DNA of 64,000 nt from Nocardioides cavernaquae (GTDB lineage: Bacteria; Actinomycetota; Actinomycetes; Propionibacteriales; Nocardioidaceae). Position numbers and translations under genes: made by a program. The DNA is taken from NCBI RefSeq assembly GCF_003600895.1, contig NZ_QYRP01000002.1, positions 1,860,001 through 1,924,000 on the forward strand. The letters run 5' to 3'. Under the pieces are notes generated by a model. The model was not told the DNA's origin, searched no databases, and saw only the letters and a list, made by a program, of their open reading frames with translations. Positions 1 to 12,412 of this stretch are shown in pieces (positions within the stretch are counted from its first letter, which is position 1; the number at the start of each line of letters is the position of its first letter).

Positions 1-939
1 CTCGTTCGTGTGTACGTCGCGCAGAAGCGCAAGATCTCCGTGGGTGACAAGCTTGCCGGCCGTCACGGCAACAAGGGCGTCATCGCGAAGATCCTGCCGA
101 TCGAGGACATGCCGTTCATGGAGGACGGCACCCCGGTCGACGTCGTGCTGAACCCGCTCGGTGTCCCGCGCCGCATGAACATCGGTCAGATCCTCGAGCT
201 GCACCTGGGCTGGATCGGCAAGCAGGGCTGGGACCTCAACCTGTCCGGCGACCCGGCGAACAGCGACTGGAAGCAGCGCCTGATCTCCATCGGTGCCGAC
301 AAGTCCGAGCCCAACACGAAGGTCGCCACGCCGGTCTTCGACGGTGCCCGCGAGGACGAGATCATCGGTCTGCTCGGTTCCACCACGCTGACCCGTGACG
401 GTGAGCGCCTCGTCGGTGAGTCCGGCAAGGCCAACCTGTTCGACGGTCGTTCCGGTGAGCCGTTCCCCGAGCCCGTCTCGGTCGGCTACATGTACATCCT
501 GAAGCTCCACCACCTGGTCGACGACAAGATCCACGCTCGTTCGACCGGTCCGTACTCCATGATCACGCAGCAGCCCCTGGGTGGTAAGGCCCAGTTCGGT
601 GGCCAGCGGTTCGGCGAGATGGAGGTCTGGGCCATGGAGGCGTACGGCGCCGCCTACGCCCTGCAGGAGCTCCTCACGATCAAGTCGGACGACGTGCCCG
701 GCCGCGTGAAGGTGTACGAAGCCATCGTCAAGGGCGAGAACATCCCCGACTCGGGCATCCCGGAGTCGTTCAAGGTTCTCGTCAAGGAGATGCAGTCGCT
801 CTGCCTGAACGTGGAGGTCCTCTCGCAGGACGGTTCCATGATCGAGCTGCGCGACGCGGAGGAAGACGTCTTCCGCGCCGCCGAGGAGCTCGGCATCGAC
901 CTGTCCCGTCGCGAGCCGAGCTCGGTCGAAGAAGTCTGA
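1..939 (+). CDS. rpoB: RNA polymerase beta subunit, C-terminal part (partial)
   Basis: This is the last 312 residues of the beta subunit of RNA polymerase; the 5' part lies left of the window and the reading frame is open from base 1. The frame carries the conserved beta segment RHGNKGV close to its start, which lies by the active centre in this family, and the later segment [18 protein letters not shown], which is the beta clamp-connector region. The tail ends in an acidic stretch before TGA at 937-939. rpoC follows on the same strand after 112 bases, the normal bacterial rpoBC order. Identification is secure. Confidence 0.98.
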   Translation, partial: LVRVYVAQKRKISVGDKLAGRHGNKGVIAKILPIEDMPFMEDGTPVDVVLNPLGVPRRMNIGQILELHLGWIGKQGWDLNLSGDPANSDWKQRLISIGADKSEPNTKVATPVFDGAREDEIIGLLGSTTLTRDGERLVGESGKANLFDGRSGEPFPEPVSVGYMYILKLHHLVDDKIHARSTGPYSMITQQPLGGKAQFGGQRFGEMEVWAMEAYGAAYALQELLTIKSDDVPGRVKVYEAIVKGENIPDSGIPESFKVLVKEMQSLCLNVEVLSQDGSMIELRDAEEDVFRAAEELGIDLSRREPSSVEEV

Positions 940-947
940 TGTGAGTA

Positions 948-996
948 GCGGTACGCCGCCCAACCCGGCGAAGAGCCCAGCCGGGCGGCGTACCGC
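948..996 (+). promoter_or_regulatory. Hairpin in the rpoB-rpoC spacer
   Basis: A perfect 14-bp inverted repeat (GCGGTACGCCGCCC at 948-961 against 983-996) encloses a 21-base loop that can itself form a competing CCCGGC/GCCGGG stem. A pyrimidine-rich run with several T residues follows at about 1008-1024, before the rpoC ribosome binding site. It could be a partial terminator, an RNA processing site or a stability element that sets the ratio of the two subunits. The structure is seen directly; the role is inferred. Confidence 0.7.
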
Positions 997-1051
997 CTCG
1001 ATCAGTCCTCAGTCTTTTCTTTCTCAGTTCTAACGAAGGACAGCAGCCAAA

Positions 1052-4927
<3,876 letters not shown>

Positions 4928-4937
4928 GTCAACCTCG

Positions 4938-4971
4938 AAGGGCCCCGTCGACCTTGGTCGGCGGGGCCCTT
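4938..4971 (+). terminator. Intrinsic terminator of rpoBC
   Basis: AAGGGCCCCG (4938-4947) pairs with CGGGGCCCTT (4962-4971), and the loop contains a further CGACC/GGTCG stem. The sequence CGGGCTTTTC follows. It lies 10 bases after the rpoC stop codon. Confidence 0.85.
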
Positions 4972-5032
4972 CGGGCTTTTCGGCGGCCCCGTCCGGACGC
5001 CGAGGGATGGTCGGGGCCGGTGCAGGGGTCAG

Positions 5033-5098
5033 GCGCCACACCTGACACCTGGACGCGCCAAACCTGACCTCTCGGCGGACCAGACCTGACCTCTCGGC
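5033..5098 (+). repeat. 22-bp tandem intergenic repeat, cluster 1 (three units)
   Basis: Three head-to-tail units of exactly 22 bases (5033-5054, 5055-5076, 5077-5098). The core of the better-preserved units reads CCAAACCTGACC followed by TCTCGGC. The cluster lies between the convergent rpoC and acyltransferase genes and stops four bases before the acyltransferase stop codon. Five further clusters of the same family occur in the window. Confidence 0.85.
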
Positions 5099-5101
5099 GG
5101 T

Positions 5102-6094
5102 CTAGGAGGTGGTGCGGTGCCTCTTCCAGCTGCCGACCGGGTCGGCGAGCCAGGCGAGGCGGCTCGACACCGGGGCCCACGCGAGGAAGACCGAGAGCGC
5201 GATCGCACCGATGATGGTCGGGACCAGGGCCCAGGGACCGGTGTCGATCGTCCAGTCCTGGTAGCCGACGTAGAAGGCGCCCTTCACCACGAAGCCGTGG
5301 AACAGGTAGACCACGAGCGTGGCCGACCCCAGCCGGGAGAACCAGGATGCCTTGCGCGGCACCACCATCAGGATGCCGAGGGCACCCGCGGTCGCCACGG
5401 CCAGGAGGATCAGGCGGATGCCGATGCCCTCGGTCGCCGACGCCCCGAAGTCGGCGTACGCGTCGGAGTAGTAGAGCCAGCCGGTGGCGATCCACTCATC
5501 CGTGAACGCGGCGAACGCGAAGATGCCGACGAGGAGTCCGGCGCCGATCTCGCGGCCGTGGTTGGAGCGGAGGAAGTTCACTGCGCGCGGGCCGAGATAG
5601 AGACCGAGGGTGAAGAAGGGGAGCATCCCGATGGTGCGGTTGAGGTCGAAGAATCCCGATCCTGCCGTGCCCCACAACAGCGAGGCGACGACGCTGAGCG
5701 GCAGCGCGATCCAGTGCTTGCTCAGGATCGGCGTGATCAGCCGCCACTGGAAGAGGGCCGCGAGGTACCACATCGGCCAGTGCGGATTGAGCCAGATGTC
5801 CTCGATCCCCTTCTCGTGGCCCACGTGGATGCGGAACATCACGAGCAGGAACTCGAAGACGAAGTAGGGGAGCGCGATGCCGGTCAGGAGGCCCGTGAGG
5901 CTCTTCCGGGACCAGGTGAACCCGCGCGACAGATAGCCGCTGACCAGCACGAAGGCCGGCATGTGCCAGTAGTAGAAGAAGTCGTAGACCTGCTCGGTCA
6001 GCGGCTCCTCGGGCATGAGGGTCAGCGCATGGCCCACCACGACCAGCGTCACGAGGGTCATCTTGAGGTTGTCGAGCCATGGATCCCGAGTCAT
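5102..6094 (-). CDS. Membrane acyltransferase, family 3 (OafA/fucose 4-O-acetylase-like)
   Basis: An integral membrane protein of 330 residues resembling the Acyl_transf_3 (PF01757) family, which moves acyl groups onto sugars or other small acceptors at the membrane. The N-terminus RDPWLDNLKMTLVTLVVVGH matches the first membrane segment of the family with its conserved histidine. About ten hydrophobic segments follow. A GTG at 6103 is possible, but TAGGGT lies seven bases before ATG 6094, which fits a leaderless start, so 6094 is preferred. The substrate cannot be read from the sequence. It stands alone and is convergent with rpoC. Confidence 0.8.
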   Translation of the reverse strand: MTRDPWLDNLKMTLVTLVVVGHALTLMPEEPLTEQVYDFFYYWHMPAFVLVSGYLSRGFTWSRKSLTGLLTGIALPYFVFEFLLVMFRIHVGHEKGIEDIWLNPHWPMWYLAALFQWRLITPILSKHWIALPLSVVASLLWGTAGSGFFDLNRTIGMLPFFTLGLYLGPRAVNFLRSNHGREIGAGLLVGIFAFAAFTDEWIATGWLYYSDAYADFGASATEGIGIRLILLAVATAGALGILMVVPRKASWFSRLGSATLVVYLFHGFVVKGAFYVGYQDWTIDTGPWALVPTIIGAIALSVFLAWAPVSSRLAWLADPVGSWKRHRTTS

Positions 6095-6143
6095 CGCCTC
6101 CACCCTAGGCGGTGGCTCGGAGGCCAGACCCTAGACTCGGGCC

Positions 6144-7040
6144 ATGGGACGACTTCCGCAGCGCCAGCGCGTCGCGGCGTACGCCGTCATCATCCGCGGT
6201 GGGGAGATCCTGCTCTCGCGCCTGGCGCCGCGCATCTCCGGTGGTGAGCTGTGGACTCTCCCCGGCGGTGGCCTCGACCACGGCGAGGACCCGCAGGCGG
6301 CAGTGGTCCGCGAGATCTTCGAGGAGACCGGCCTGTGCGCGACGGTCTCGCGTGAGGCCCGGGTCTACTCGATGCACAACGCGCGGGCGCGCTTCGGCAA
6401 GGACAAGACCGACTTCCACGCGCTGCGGATCGTCTTCGAGGGCTGGGTTGCGGCCGATGCGCCGGCGCCCGAGGTCCAGGAGGTCGACGGCTCGACGGTC
6501 GCGGCGGCCTGGCACCCGCTCGATGGCGTCCTGGCCGGCGGGATCCCGGTCACCGCGCTGGTCAGCGAGGCGCTGGCAGAGCACCAGAACGCGAAGCACC
6601 AGCGCGTCGCGGCGTACGCCGTGATCTGCCGTGGCGGCGCGACCGGTCGCGAGGTGCTGCTCACGCGGCTGTCCCCGATCGCGCACCAGCCCGGCGCGTG
6701 GACGCTTCCGGGTGGCGGGATCGAGCACGGCGAGCGGCCCGCCGCAGCTCTCGCCCGGGAGGTCTCGGAGGAGTGCGGGGTGGCGTGCGAGACGGGCGCG
6801 CTGCTCGACGTGCACGACGTACGCCTGGTCGGGACGGCGCCCAACGGACGCACGCAGGACTACCACGGCGTCCACCTGCTCTTCGCGGCCTCAGTGCCCG
6901 CTGACGCCACCCTCCGGGTGGTCGAGGACGGCGGCACGACGGACCAGGTGGCCTGGGTGTCGGTCGCCGACGTCGCCGACGGCCGGGTCGAGGTGCTCGA
7001 CGTCGTCGCGCACGCCCTCGCGCTTCCCGGCGTCTCCTGA
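6144..7040 (+). CDS. Tandem Nudix hydrolase (two fused Nudix domains)
   Basis: A 298-residue protein made of two Nudix domains, at about residues 8-135 and 150-295. Nudix enzymes cleave nucleoside diphosphates linked to another group, using magnesium held by the Nudix box. Both boxes are complete: GX5EX7REIFEETGL near residue 45 and the REVSEECGV version near residue 205. Each domain begins with the same QRVAAYAVI sequence, so it arose by internal duplication. TAGACT at 6132-6137 lies six bases before ATG, so translation is probably leaderless. The next gene starts eight bases later. The substrate is unknown. Confidence 0.9.
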   Translation: MGRLPQRQRVAAYAVIIRGGEILLSRLAPRISGGELWTLPGGGLDHGEDPQAAVVREIFEETGLCATVSREARVYSMHNARARFGKDKTDFHALRIVFEGWVAADAPAPEVQEVDGSTVAAAWHPLDGVLAGGIPVTALVSEALAEHQNAKHQRVAAYAVICRGGATGREVLLTRLSPIAHQPGAWTLPGGGIEHGERPAAALAREVSEECGVACETGALLDVHDVRLVGTAPNGRTQDYHGVHLLFAASVPADATLRVVEDGGTTDQVAWVSVADVADGRVEVLDVVAHALALPGVS

Positions 7041-7048
7041 GGACTGCG

Positions 7049-9865
7049 GTGAACGACCTCGTCGCGGAGCTGGGGCGGGCGGGGGTCGCGGACGTCTCGG
7101 CGAGCGCGCTCGACCGTGCGATGTACGCCGCGGACGCGTCGCTCTACCGCGTCGTGCCGGCCGCTGTGGCTCGCCCGCGGACGGTAGATGAGCTGGTGGC
7201 CGCCGTCGAGGTGGCCCGGTCGCTGGGTGTCCCCGTGACGATGCGCGGTGCGGGCACCTCGATCGCGGGCAACGCCGTCGGGCCGGGGCTGGTCATCGAC
7301 ACCGCGCGCCATCTTCGACGGGTGCTCTCGCTGGATCCCGAGGCACGGGTCGCGCGGGTGGAGCCGGGTGTCGTGCACGCCCAGCTCCAGGGCCTCGCGC
7401 TCGCTGAGGGGTTGCGGTTCGGCCCCGATCCCTCGACCCACACGCGCTGCACGATCGGCGGCATGCTCGGCAACAACTCGTGCGGTTCGCGCGCGCTCGG
7501 CTTCGGGCGCACCAGTGACAACGTCGTCGGCATGCGGGTGCTGCTGGGGACAGGTGAGGTCATCTCCACGGATGCGCCCGGGGCCGTCGCGGGGGACCTA
7601 GCCAGCGTGGTCGATGCGAACCTGGCGCACGTGCGCACGCAGTTCGGCCGGTTCTCCCGACAGGGGAGCGGCTACGCGCTGGAGCACCTGCTGCCGGAGA
7701 ACGGTCGGCGGCTGGACCGGTTCCTCGTGGGCTCGGAAGGCACGCTCGGCGTGGTCCTCGAGGCGACCGTCGCCCTGGTCCCGGACCCGGTCCATCGGGT
7801 CCTGCTGGTCCTCGGGCACGCCTCGATGGCAGACGCCGCCGACACCGTGCCCGGGCTGCTCGAATCCGTTCCGCTGCACTCGCCGGGCGGGAGCGGGCTG
7901 CTCGCGCTGGAGGGGATCGACGCACGCATCGTCGACGTCGTGCGGGCTCAGGGTCGTGCAGTGCCCGAGCTGCCGCGCGGTGTGGGGTGGCTGATCGCCG
8001 AGCTCACGGGTTCGACGGTCGGCGAGGCGGTCGCACATGCCCGCGGGCTGGCTGCCTGGGCCTCCGGGGCGGGAGCGCTGGACCACCGGATCGTCATCGA
8101 CACGGCCGAGCAGGACGCGCTCTGGCGGATCCGCGAGGACGGTGCGGGGCTGGCCGGCCGCAGCCTCGGCCGGCCGGCGTACTCCGGGTGGGAGGACGCG
8201 GCGGTCCCACCTGCGCGACTCGGTTCGTGGCTGCGGGAGTTCGACGCGCTGCTCGGCGAGCACGGCCTGTCGGGGGTGCCCTACGGCCACTTCGGTGACG
8301 GGTGCGTGCATGCGCGGATCGACTTCACCTTCGACGACGGCGGAGCTCGCTTCCGGTCGTTCCTCACCGATGCCGCACACGCGGTGGCAGCGTACGGCGG
8401 GTCGCTTTCGGGCGAGCATGGCGATGGACGGGCCCGCTCGGAGCTCCTCCCGGCCCTGTACGACGCGCAGTCGCTCGCCCTGTTCCGCGAGGTGAAGCGG
8501 ATCTGTGACCCGGAGGGACTGCTCAATCCGGGGGTGCTGGTCGATCCGGCGCCGCTCGATGCCGATCTCCGGCCCGCGCGCGAGGTGCACGAGCCGCGCA
8601 CCTTCCTGCGCCTGGCCGGGGAGTCGCTGGGCGAGGCGGTGCACCGGTGCACGGGTGTCGGCAAGTGCCTGGCGACCAGTGGCGGCGGTGGCGTCATGTG
8701 TCCGTCCTACGTGGCGACCCGTGACGAGAAGGACTCCACCCGCGGTCGCGCCCGCGTGCTTCAGGAGGCGCTCGACGGCTCGCTGGTCCATGGTCTCGAC
8801 GACCCGGCCGTCCACGAGGCGCTCGACCTGTGCCTCGCCTGCAAGGGCTGCTCGCGGGACTGCCCTGCCGGCGTCGACATGGCGGCGTACAAGGCGGAGG
8901 CGCTGCAGGCCACCTGGCGTGGGAGGCGGCGGCCGAGGAGCCACTACACGCTCGGGCGGTTGCCATTCTGGGCGCGGGTCACTCCGCCGGGGCTGGCCAA
9001 CCGGGCGCTCGCCCGGCCGGTGCTGGCGCGGATCGCGCAGCGCATGGCTGGGGTGGACCCGCAGCGCACCATGCCGTCCTTCGCGCCGACGCGGCTGCAG
9101 GACCTGGCGGCGGGCTGGTTCTCGTCCCGCCCCGACGGCCGACCGGACGTCTGGGTCTGGGCGGACACCTTCACGGACCGGTTCACGCCCGGCCCCGGGC
9201 TCGCGGCGATCCGGCTGCTGCAGGACGCCGGGCTCGAGGTGCGGGTCATCCCGGCTGACGCGTGCTGCGGATTGACCCTGGTGTCCACGGGCCAGCTCGA
9301 TGCGGCGCGCAAGGTGATGACCCGCACCGTCGACCGGCTGCACCCCTACGTCGCCAGCGGGGTGCCGGTGCTGGGCCTCGAGCCGAGCTGCCTGGCCACG
9401 CTCCGGGACGACCTTTCCCGGCTGGTGGACGGATCGAACGCTGCGACGGTGGCCGCCGGGGTCCTCACGCTGGCCGAAGCCCTCACCGGTCCGCTGGCAG
9501 CGCCACTGGCGAATGCTGGCTGGTCGTTGCCGGACCTGAGCGGCGTCGAGATCGTGGCCCAGCCGCACTGCCACCACGCGTCGGTGCTGGGCTGGGAGAC
9601 GGACGAGGGCCTGTTGAAGGCTGCCGGGGCGACCGTCACACGCGTCGGTGGGTGCTGTGGGTTGGCGGGCAACTTCGGGGTCGAGGCGGGACATCACGAG
9701 ATCTCGGTCGCGATCGCGGAGACATCGCTCCTGCCTGCGGTCCGGTCGGCGGGCCCTGAGGCGGTGGTCGTGGCCGACGGCTTCTCGTGCCGCTACCAGC
9801 TGGCCGACCTGGCCGACGTACGTGCGGTGCACCTGGCGGAGCTGCTGTCGGGCAACCAGTCTTGA
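7049..9865 (+). CDS. FAD-linked dehydrogenase fused to Fe-S (CCG-domain) oxidoreductase
   Basis: A 938-residue fusion of the GlcD/D-lactate dehydrogenase type with a GlpC-like iron-sulphur module, probably oxidising a 2-hydroxy acid at the membrane face. Residues about 25-220 form the FAD-binding 4 domain (RGAGTSIAGNAVGPG; GSEGTLG). The FAD-oxidase C domain follows to about 500, with SGEHGDGRARSELLP. A 4Fe-4S region carries CLACKGCSRDCPAGVDM near residue 595. Two CCG cysteine domains close the protein (CCGLTLVS, CCGLAGNFG). The start is GTG 7049, with a GAGG ribosome binding site overlapping the end of the Nudix gene. The exact substrate cannot be told. Confidence 0.88.
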   Translation: MNDLVAELGRAGVADVSASALDRAMYAADASLYRVVPAAVARPRTVDELVAAVEVARSLGVPVTMRGAGTSIAGNAVGPGLVIDTARHLRRVLSLDPEARVARVEPGVVHAQLQGLALAEGLRFGPDPSTHTRCTIGGMLGNNSCGSRALGFGRTSDNVVGMRVLLGTGEVISTDAPGAVAGDLASVVDANLAHVRTQFGRFSRQGSGYALEHLLPENGRRLDRFLVGSEGTLGVVLEATVALVPDPVHRVLLVLGHASMADAADTVPGLLESVPLHSPGGSGLLALEGIDARIVDVVRAQGRAVPELPRGVGWLIAELTGSTVGEAVAHARGLAAWASGAGALDHRIVIDTAEQDALWRIREDGAGLAGRSLGRPAYSGWEDAAVPPARLGSWLREFDALLGEHGLSGVPYGHFGDGCVHARIDFTFDDGGARFRSFLTDAAHAVAAYGGSLSGEHGDGRARSELLPALYDAQSLALFREVKRICDPEGLLNPGVLVDPAPLDADLRPAREVHEPRTFLRLAGESLGEAVHRCTGVGKCLATSGGGGVMCPSYVATRDEKDSTRGRARVLQEALDGSLVHGLDDPAVHEALDLCLACKGCSRDCPAGVDMAAYKAEALQATWRGRRRPRSHYTLGRLPFWARVTPPGLANRALARPVLARIAQRMAGVDPQRTMPSFAPTRLQDLAAGWFSSRPDGRPDVWVWADTFTDRFTPGPGLAAIRLLQDAGLEVRVIPADACCGLTLVSTGQLDAARKVMTRTVDRLHPYVASGVPVLGLEPSCLATLRDDLSRLVDGSNAATVAAGVLTLAEALTGPLAAPLANAGWSLPDLSGVEIVAQPHCHHASVLGWETDEGLLKAAGATVTRVGGCCGLAGNFGVEAGHHEISVAIAETSLLPAVRSAGPEAVVVADGFSCRYQLADLADVRAVHLAELLSGNQS

Positions 9866-9918
9866 CCTCTCGGCCTGCCAAACCTGACCTCTCGGCGGAC
9901 CAGAGTTGGCCTTTCGGC
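9853..9918 (+). repeat. 22-bp tandem intergenic repeat, cluster 2 (three units)
   Basis: Units at 9853-9874, 9875-9896 and 9897-9918, each 22 bases, same orientation as cluster 1. The TGA stop codon of the upstream dehydrogenase (9863-9865) is formed inside the first unit, at the TGACC part of the consensus. Confidence 0.85.
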
Positions 9919-9960
9919 GGGGCGGGAGGGGGAGGTCTTGGCGGGAACTAGGATTGCCAC

Positions 9961-10044
9961 ATGCACCCCCGATACCGCCGGTACGTCATCCCTGCCCTTC
10001 TCGGGGGGCTGCTTCTCGTTGTCGTCATCGCCAAGTTCAGCTGA
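9961..10044 (+). CDS. Small membrane peptide, 27 residues
   Basis: A short ORF encoding 27 residues: a basic start (MHPRYRRYV) and one hydrophobic helix (IPALLGGLLLVVVIAKFS). TAGGAT at 9949-9954 stands six bases before the ATG, the leaderless promoter spacing seen repeatedly in this window. Its stop overlaps the start of the methyltransferase as TGATG, so the two are probably translationally coupled. The topology would be a single-pass membrane peptide with a positive cytoplasmic end. I recognise no family; the promoter, coupling and clean hydrophobic segment are the reasons to call it a gene. Confidence 0.65.
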   Translation: MHPRYRRYVIPALLGGLLLVVVIAKFS

Positions 10045-11297
10045 TGGCTGAGCCGCTGGCGGGCGCGCTGGCAAGGGTGCGCGCCCACCTCCTCGACGAC
10101 CAGGCCCTGGTGCGCGCGGTCGCGTCCGGCCGCCAGCGTGCCGCCATGCCGCCGTACCGGCGCGTCGAGCTCAGGTTCGTCGACCTGAAGGCCGGACGTC
10201 ACCTCCAGATCACGTCGTACGACGCGACGCAGGCGCACACCGCCAACCACGCGGTCGGCGAGCCCGCCAGCGCAGCCGTCGACGCGCTCCTCGAGCAGCC
10301 CTTCGGGAACTGGCACGTGGAGACGCTCACCCAGCAGCACCAGCTGCGGGTGACCAAGAAGAACGAGGCGATGGTCCACTCCGCCCGACGGACCGAGCCG
10401 GTCGACGCGGGCGAGATCCAGCGGGGGCACGACAAGGCCAAGGGCCGGCTGCTGCCCGAGGACGCACCGGTGCTTATCGCGCTCGGCATCTCCTCGGTGG
10501 AGGGCAGGATCAAGCCGAGCCGCCAGGCGAAGTACCGCCAGGTGGAGGAGTTCCTGCGGCTGCTCGACTCCTCGGTGACCGACGCGCTGCAGACCGGCAA
10601 GCTGCGTCAGCCGACCGCGGACGAGCCGCTGCGCATCGTCGACCTGGGCTGCGGCAACGCCTATCTGACCTTCGCCGCTCAGGCGTACCTCGGCACGAAG
10701 CTGCCCGTCCACCTCACCGGGGTCGACGTGAAGCAGCAGTCCAGCGACCACAACTCCGCCGTCGCCGCGAAGCTCGGACTCGACATGGAGTTCGTCGTCG
10801 GCACGATCGCCGACGCCCAGCTCGCGCAGGCTCCTGACGTCGTCCTCGCGCTGCACGCCTGTGACACCGCCACGGACGAGGCGCTTGCCCGTGCCGACGA
10901 GTGGCGGGCCGCGCTCGTGCTCGCGGCCCCCTGCTGCCACCACGACGTCGCCGCGCAGCTGCGCAAGGCGCCCACGCCCGCGCCGTACTCCCTGCTGACG
11001 CGGCACGGCATCCTCCGCGAGCGCTTCGCCGACACCCTCACCGACGCCGTGCGCGCATCGATCCTGCGCCTGCTCGGCTACCGCGTGGACGTCGTCGAGT
11101 TCGTCGAGTCGGCGCACACCCCTCGCAACACGCTGCTCCGCGCGGTCCGGACGGGCGAGGTGGTGAAGGGCGGAAGCGCCCGCAAGGAGTACGACGACCT
11201 GGTCGCCACGTGGCGCATCCAGCCGAAGCTCGCGGAGCTCGTCGGGATCGCAGGACCGGCCCCGACAGGTGAGGCGGATGCGGATCCCGATGCGTGA
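10044..11297 (+). CDS. SAM-dependent methyltransferase (Methyltransf_32-like)
   Basis: A 417-residue protein with a class I methyltransferase core in its second half. Motif I is IVDLGCGNAYLTFA near residue 200, followed by an acidic GVDV strand end and the segment LHACDTATDEAL. The APCCHHDV motif near residue 295 is typical of the PF13679 group. The first 150 residues form a separate domain (VELRFVDLKAGRHLQIT). The ATG at 10044 is chosen because it overlaps the stop of the small membrane peptide; the frame is open further upstream but would cross the repeat cluster. The methyl acceptor is unknown. Confidence 0.85.
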   Translation: MAEPLAGALARVRAHLLDDQALVRAVASGRQRAAMPPYRRVELRFVDLKAGRHLQITSYDATQAHTANHAVGEPASAAVDALLEQPFGNWHVETLTQQHQLRVTKKNEAMVHSARRTEPVDAGEIQRGHDKAKGRLLPEDAPVLIALGISSVEGRIKPSRQAKYRQVEEFLRLLDSSVTDALQTGKLRQPTADEPLRIVDLGCGNAYLTFAAQAYLGTKLPVHLTGVDVKQQSSDHNSAVAAKLGLDMEFVVGTIADAQLAQAPDVVLALHACDTATDEALARADEWRAALVLAAPCCHHDVAAQLRKAPTPAPYSLLTRHGILRERFADTLTDAVRASILRLLGYRVDVVEFVESAHTPRNTLLRAVRTGEVVKGGSARKEYDDLVATWRIQPKLAELVGIAGPAPTGEADADPDA

Positions 11298-12342
11298 GCT
11301 GCTGATCGGCACCCTGATCGGGACCCCGTTCCTGGTCGGGGCGACCGTGGCGCAGTCCGACGGACCCGTGGTCGCTGATCCCGACGCTCCGTCCATCACC
11401 TTCCAGGACCCCGACATCATCGAGTCGTCCGGCCTCGTCGTGCGGGGTGGCCGGGTGGTGACCATGAACGACTCGGGCGACACCGCCCGCGTCTTCGCCG
11501 TCGACCTCGCCACGGGAGAGACCGTCGGGGTCACGCACTGGTCGGCCGATCCTGAGGACCTCGAGGCGCTCGCGCCCGCCGGTCCGGGGGAGGTCTGGGC
11601 GGGCGACATCGGCGACAACCCACGCGAGCGGTCTGCGATCACGGTGACCCGGGTGCCGGTCGGGCCGGGCGACCGCTCGGTGGACGCCCCGGCGTACGAG
11701 CTGACCTATCCGGATGGTGCTCGCGATGCCGAGTCCCTCTTGTCCGATCCCGTGACCGGCCGCCTGTACGTCGTCTCGAAGGACTCGATGCGCGGCACCG
11801 TCTATGCCGCTCCTGCCCAGCTCCAGGCCGGCGCGGACAACCGCATGGAGGCGCTCGGCTCGGTCCTCGGTCTGGCGACGGACGGAGCCTTCTTCCCCGA
11901 CGGCAAGCACATCGTGGTCCGCAACTACACGAGCGCCTCGGTCTACTCGTTCCCGGATCTGACGCTGCGGGGGTCGTGGGTCCTGCCGGCGCAGCGCCAG
12001 GGTGAGGGCATCGCCGTGGCGGCGGACGACTCGATCTACCTCTCCTCGGAGGGGGCCCACCAGGAGCTGCTGCACGTGACGGTGCCGGCGAAGGTGCGGG
12101 CGGCGATGGGGTCCACGACGACCTCCTCGTCGACCTCTCCGTCGACCACCGCGAACCCGAGCTCGTCACCCTCATCGGAGTCCGGACCAGCGAGTGGCCC
12201 GGCGAGTGGCCCGGCGAGTGGAGCTGCGACCAGCGCCGACGTCGACCAGCCGGGCGACCCCTCGCCGTGGCCGTGGATCCTCGGGGGCGCCCTCGGCCTG
12301 GCTGCGCTGGTTGCCCTCTTCCGGTCACTGCGGCCCCGCTGA
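11278..12342 (+). CDS. Secreted, C-terminally anchored protein of unknown function
   Basis: A 354-residue extracytoplasmic protein. A signal-like hydrophobic N-terminus (ELLIGTLIGTPFLVGATVAQ) is followed by a domain of about 250 residues with recurring strand-like segments (SSGLVVRGGRVVTMNDSGD; GEVWAGDIGDNPRER) that looks like a beta-propeller. A Ser/Thr/Pro-rich linker, including three repeats of SGPA-type sequence, leads to a final membrane helix (WPWILGGALGLAALVALF) and a basic tail. The gene overlaps the end of the methyltransferase. Starts at GTG 11269 or ATG 11290 are also possible. No precise function can be given. Confidence 0.75.
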   Translation: MRIPMRELLIGTLIGTPFLVGATVAQSDGPVVADPDAPSITFQDPDIIESSGLVVRGGRVVTMNDSGDTARVFAVDLATGETVGVTHWSADPEDLEALAPAGPGEVWAGDIGDNPRERSAITVTRVPVGPGDRSVDAPAYELTYPDGARDAESLLSDPVTGRLYVVSKDSMRGTVYAAPAQLQAGADNRMEALGSVLGLATDGAFFPDGKHIVVRNYTSASVYSFPDLTLRGSWVLPAQRQGEGIAVAADDSIYLSSEGAHQELLHVTVPAKVRAAMGSTTTSSSTSPSTTANPSSSPSSESGPASGPASGPASGAATSADVDQPGDPSPWPWILGGALGLAALVALFRSLRPR

Positions 12343-12412
12343 CCTGGCTCCCTCCGCGAGACGACGCACTGCGTGGTTCCACGAGGGCGCGGACGCCGCT
12401 AGGTTGACGGCT

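Noticed and set aside
7598..9832. Long minus-strand frame across the FAD/Fe-S dehydrogenase
   Set aside because: The plus-strand protein has every expected motif; the minus frame is a shadow.
12194..12412. Extended N-terminus of the PhaC-like protein (73 extra codons)
   Set aside because: It would overlap the end of the preceding gene in another frame and cross a good -10 box; the leaderless GTG at 12413 is preferred.
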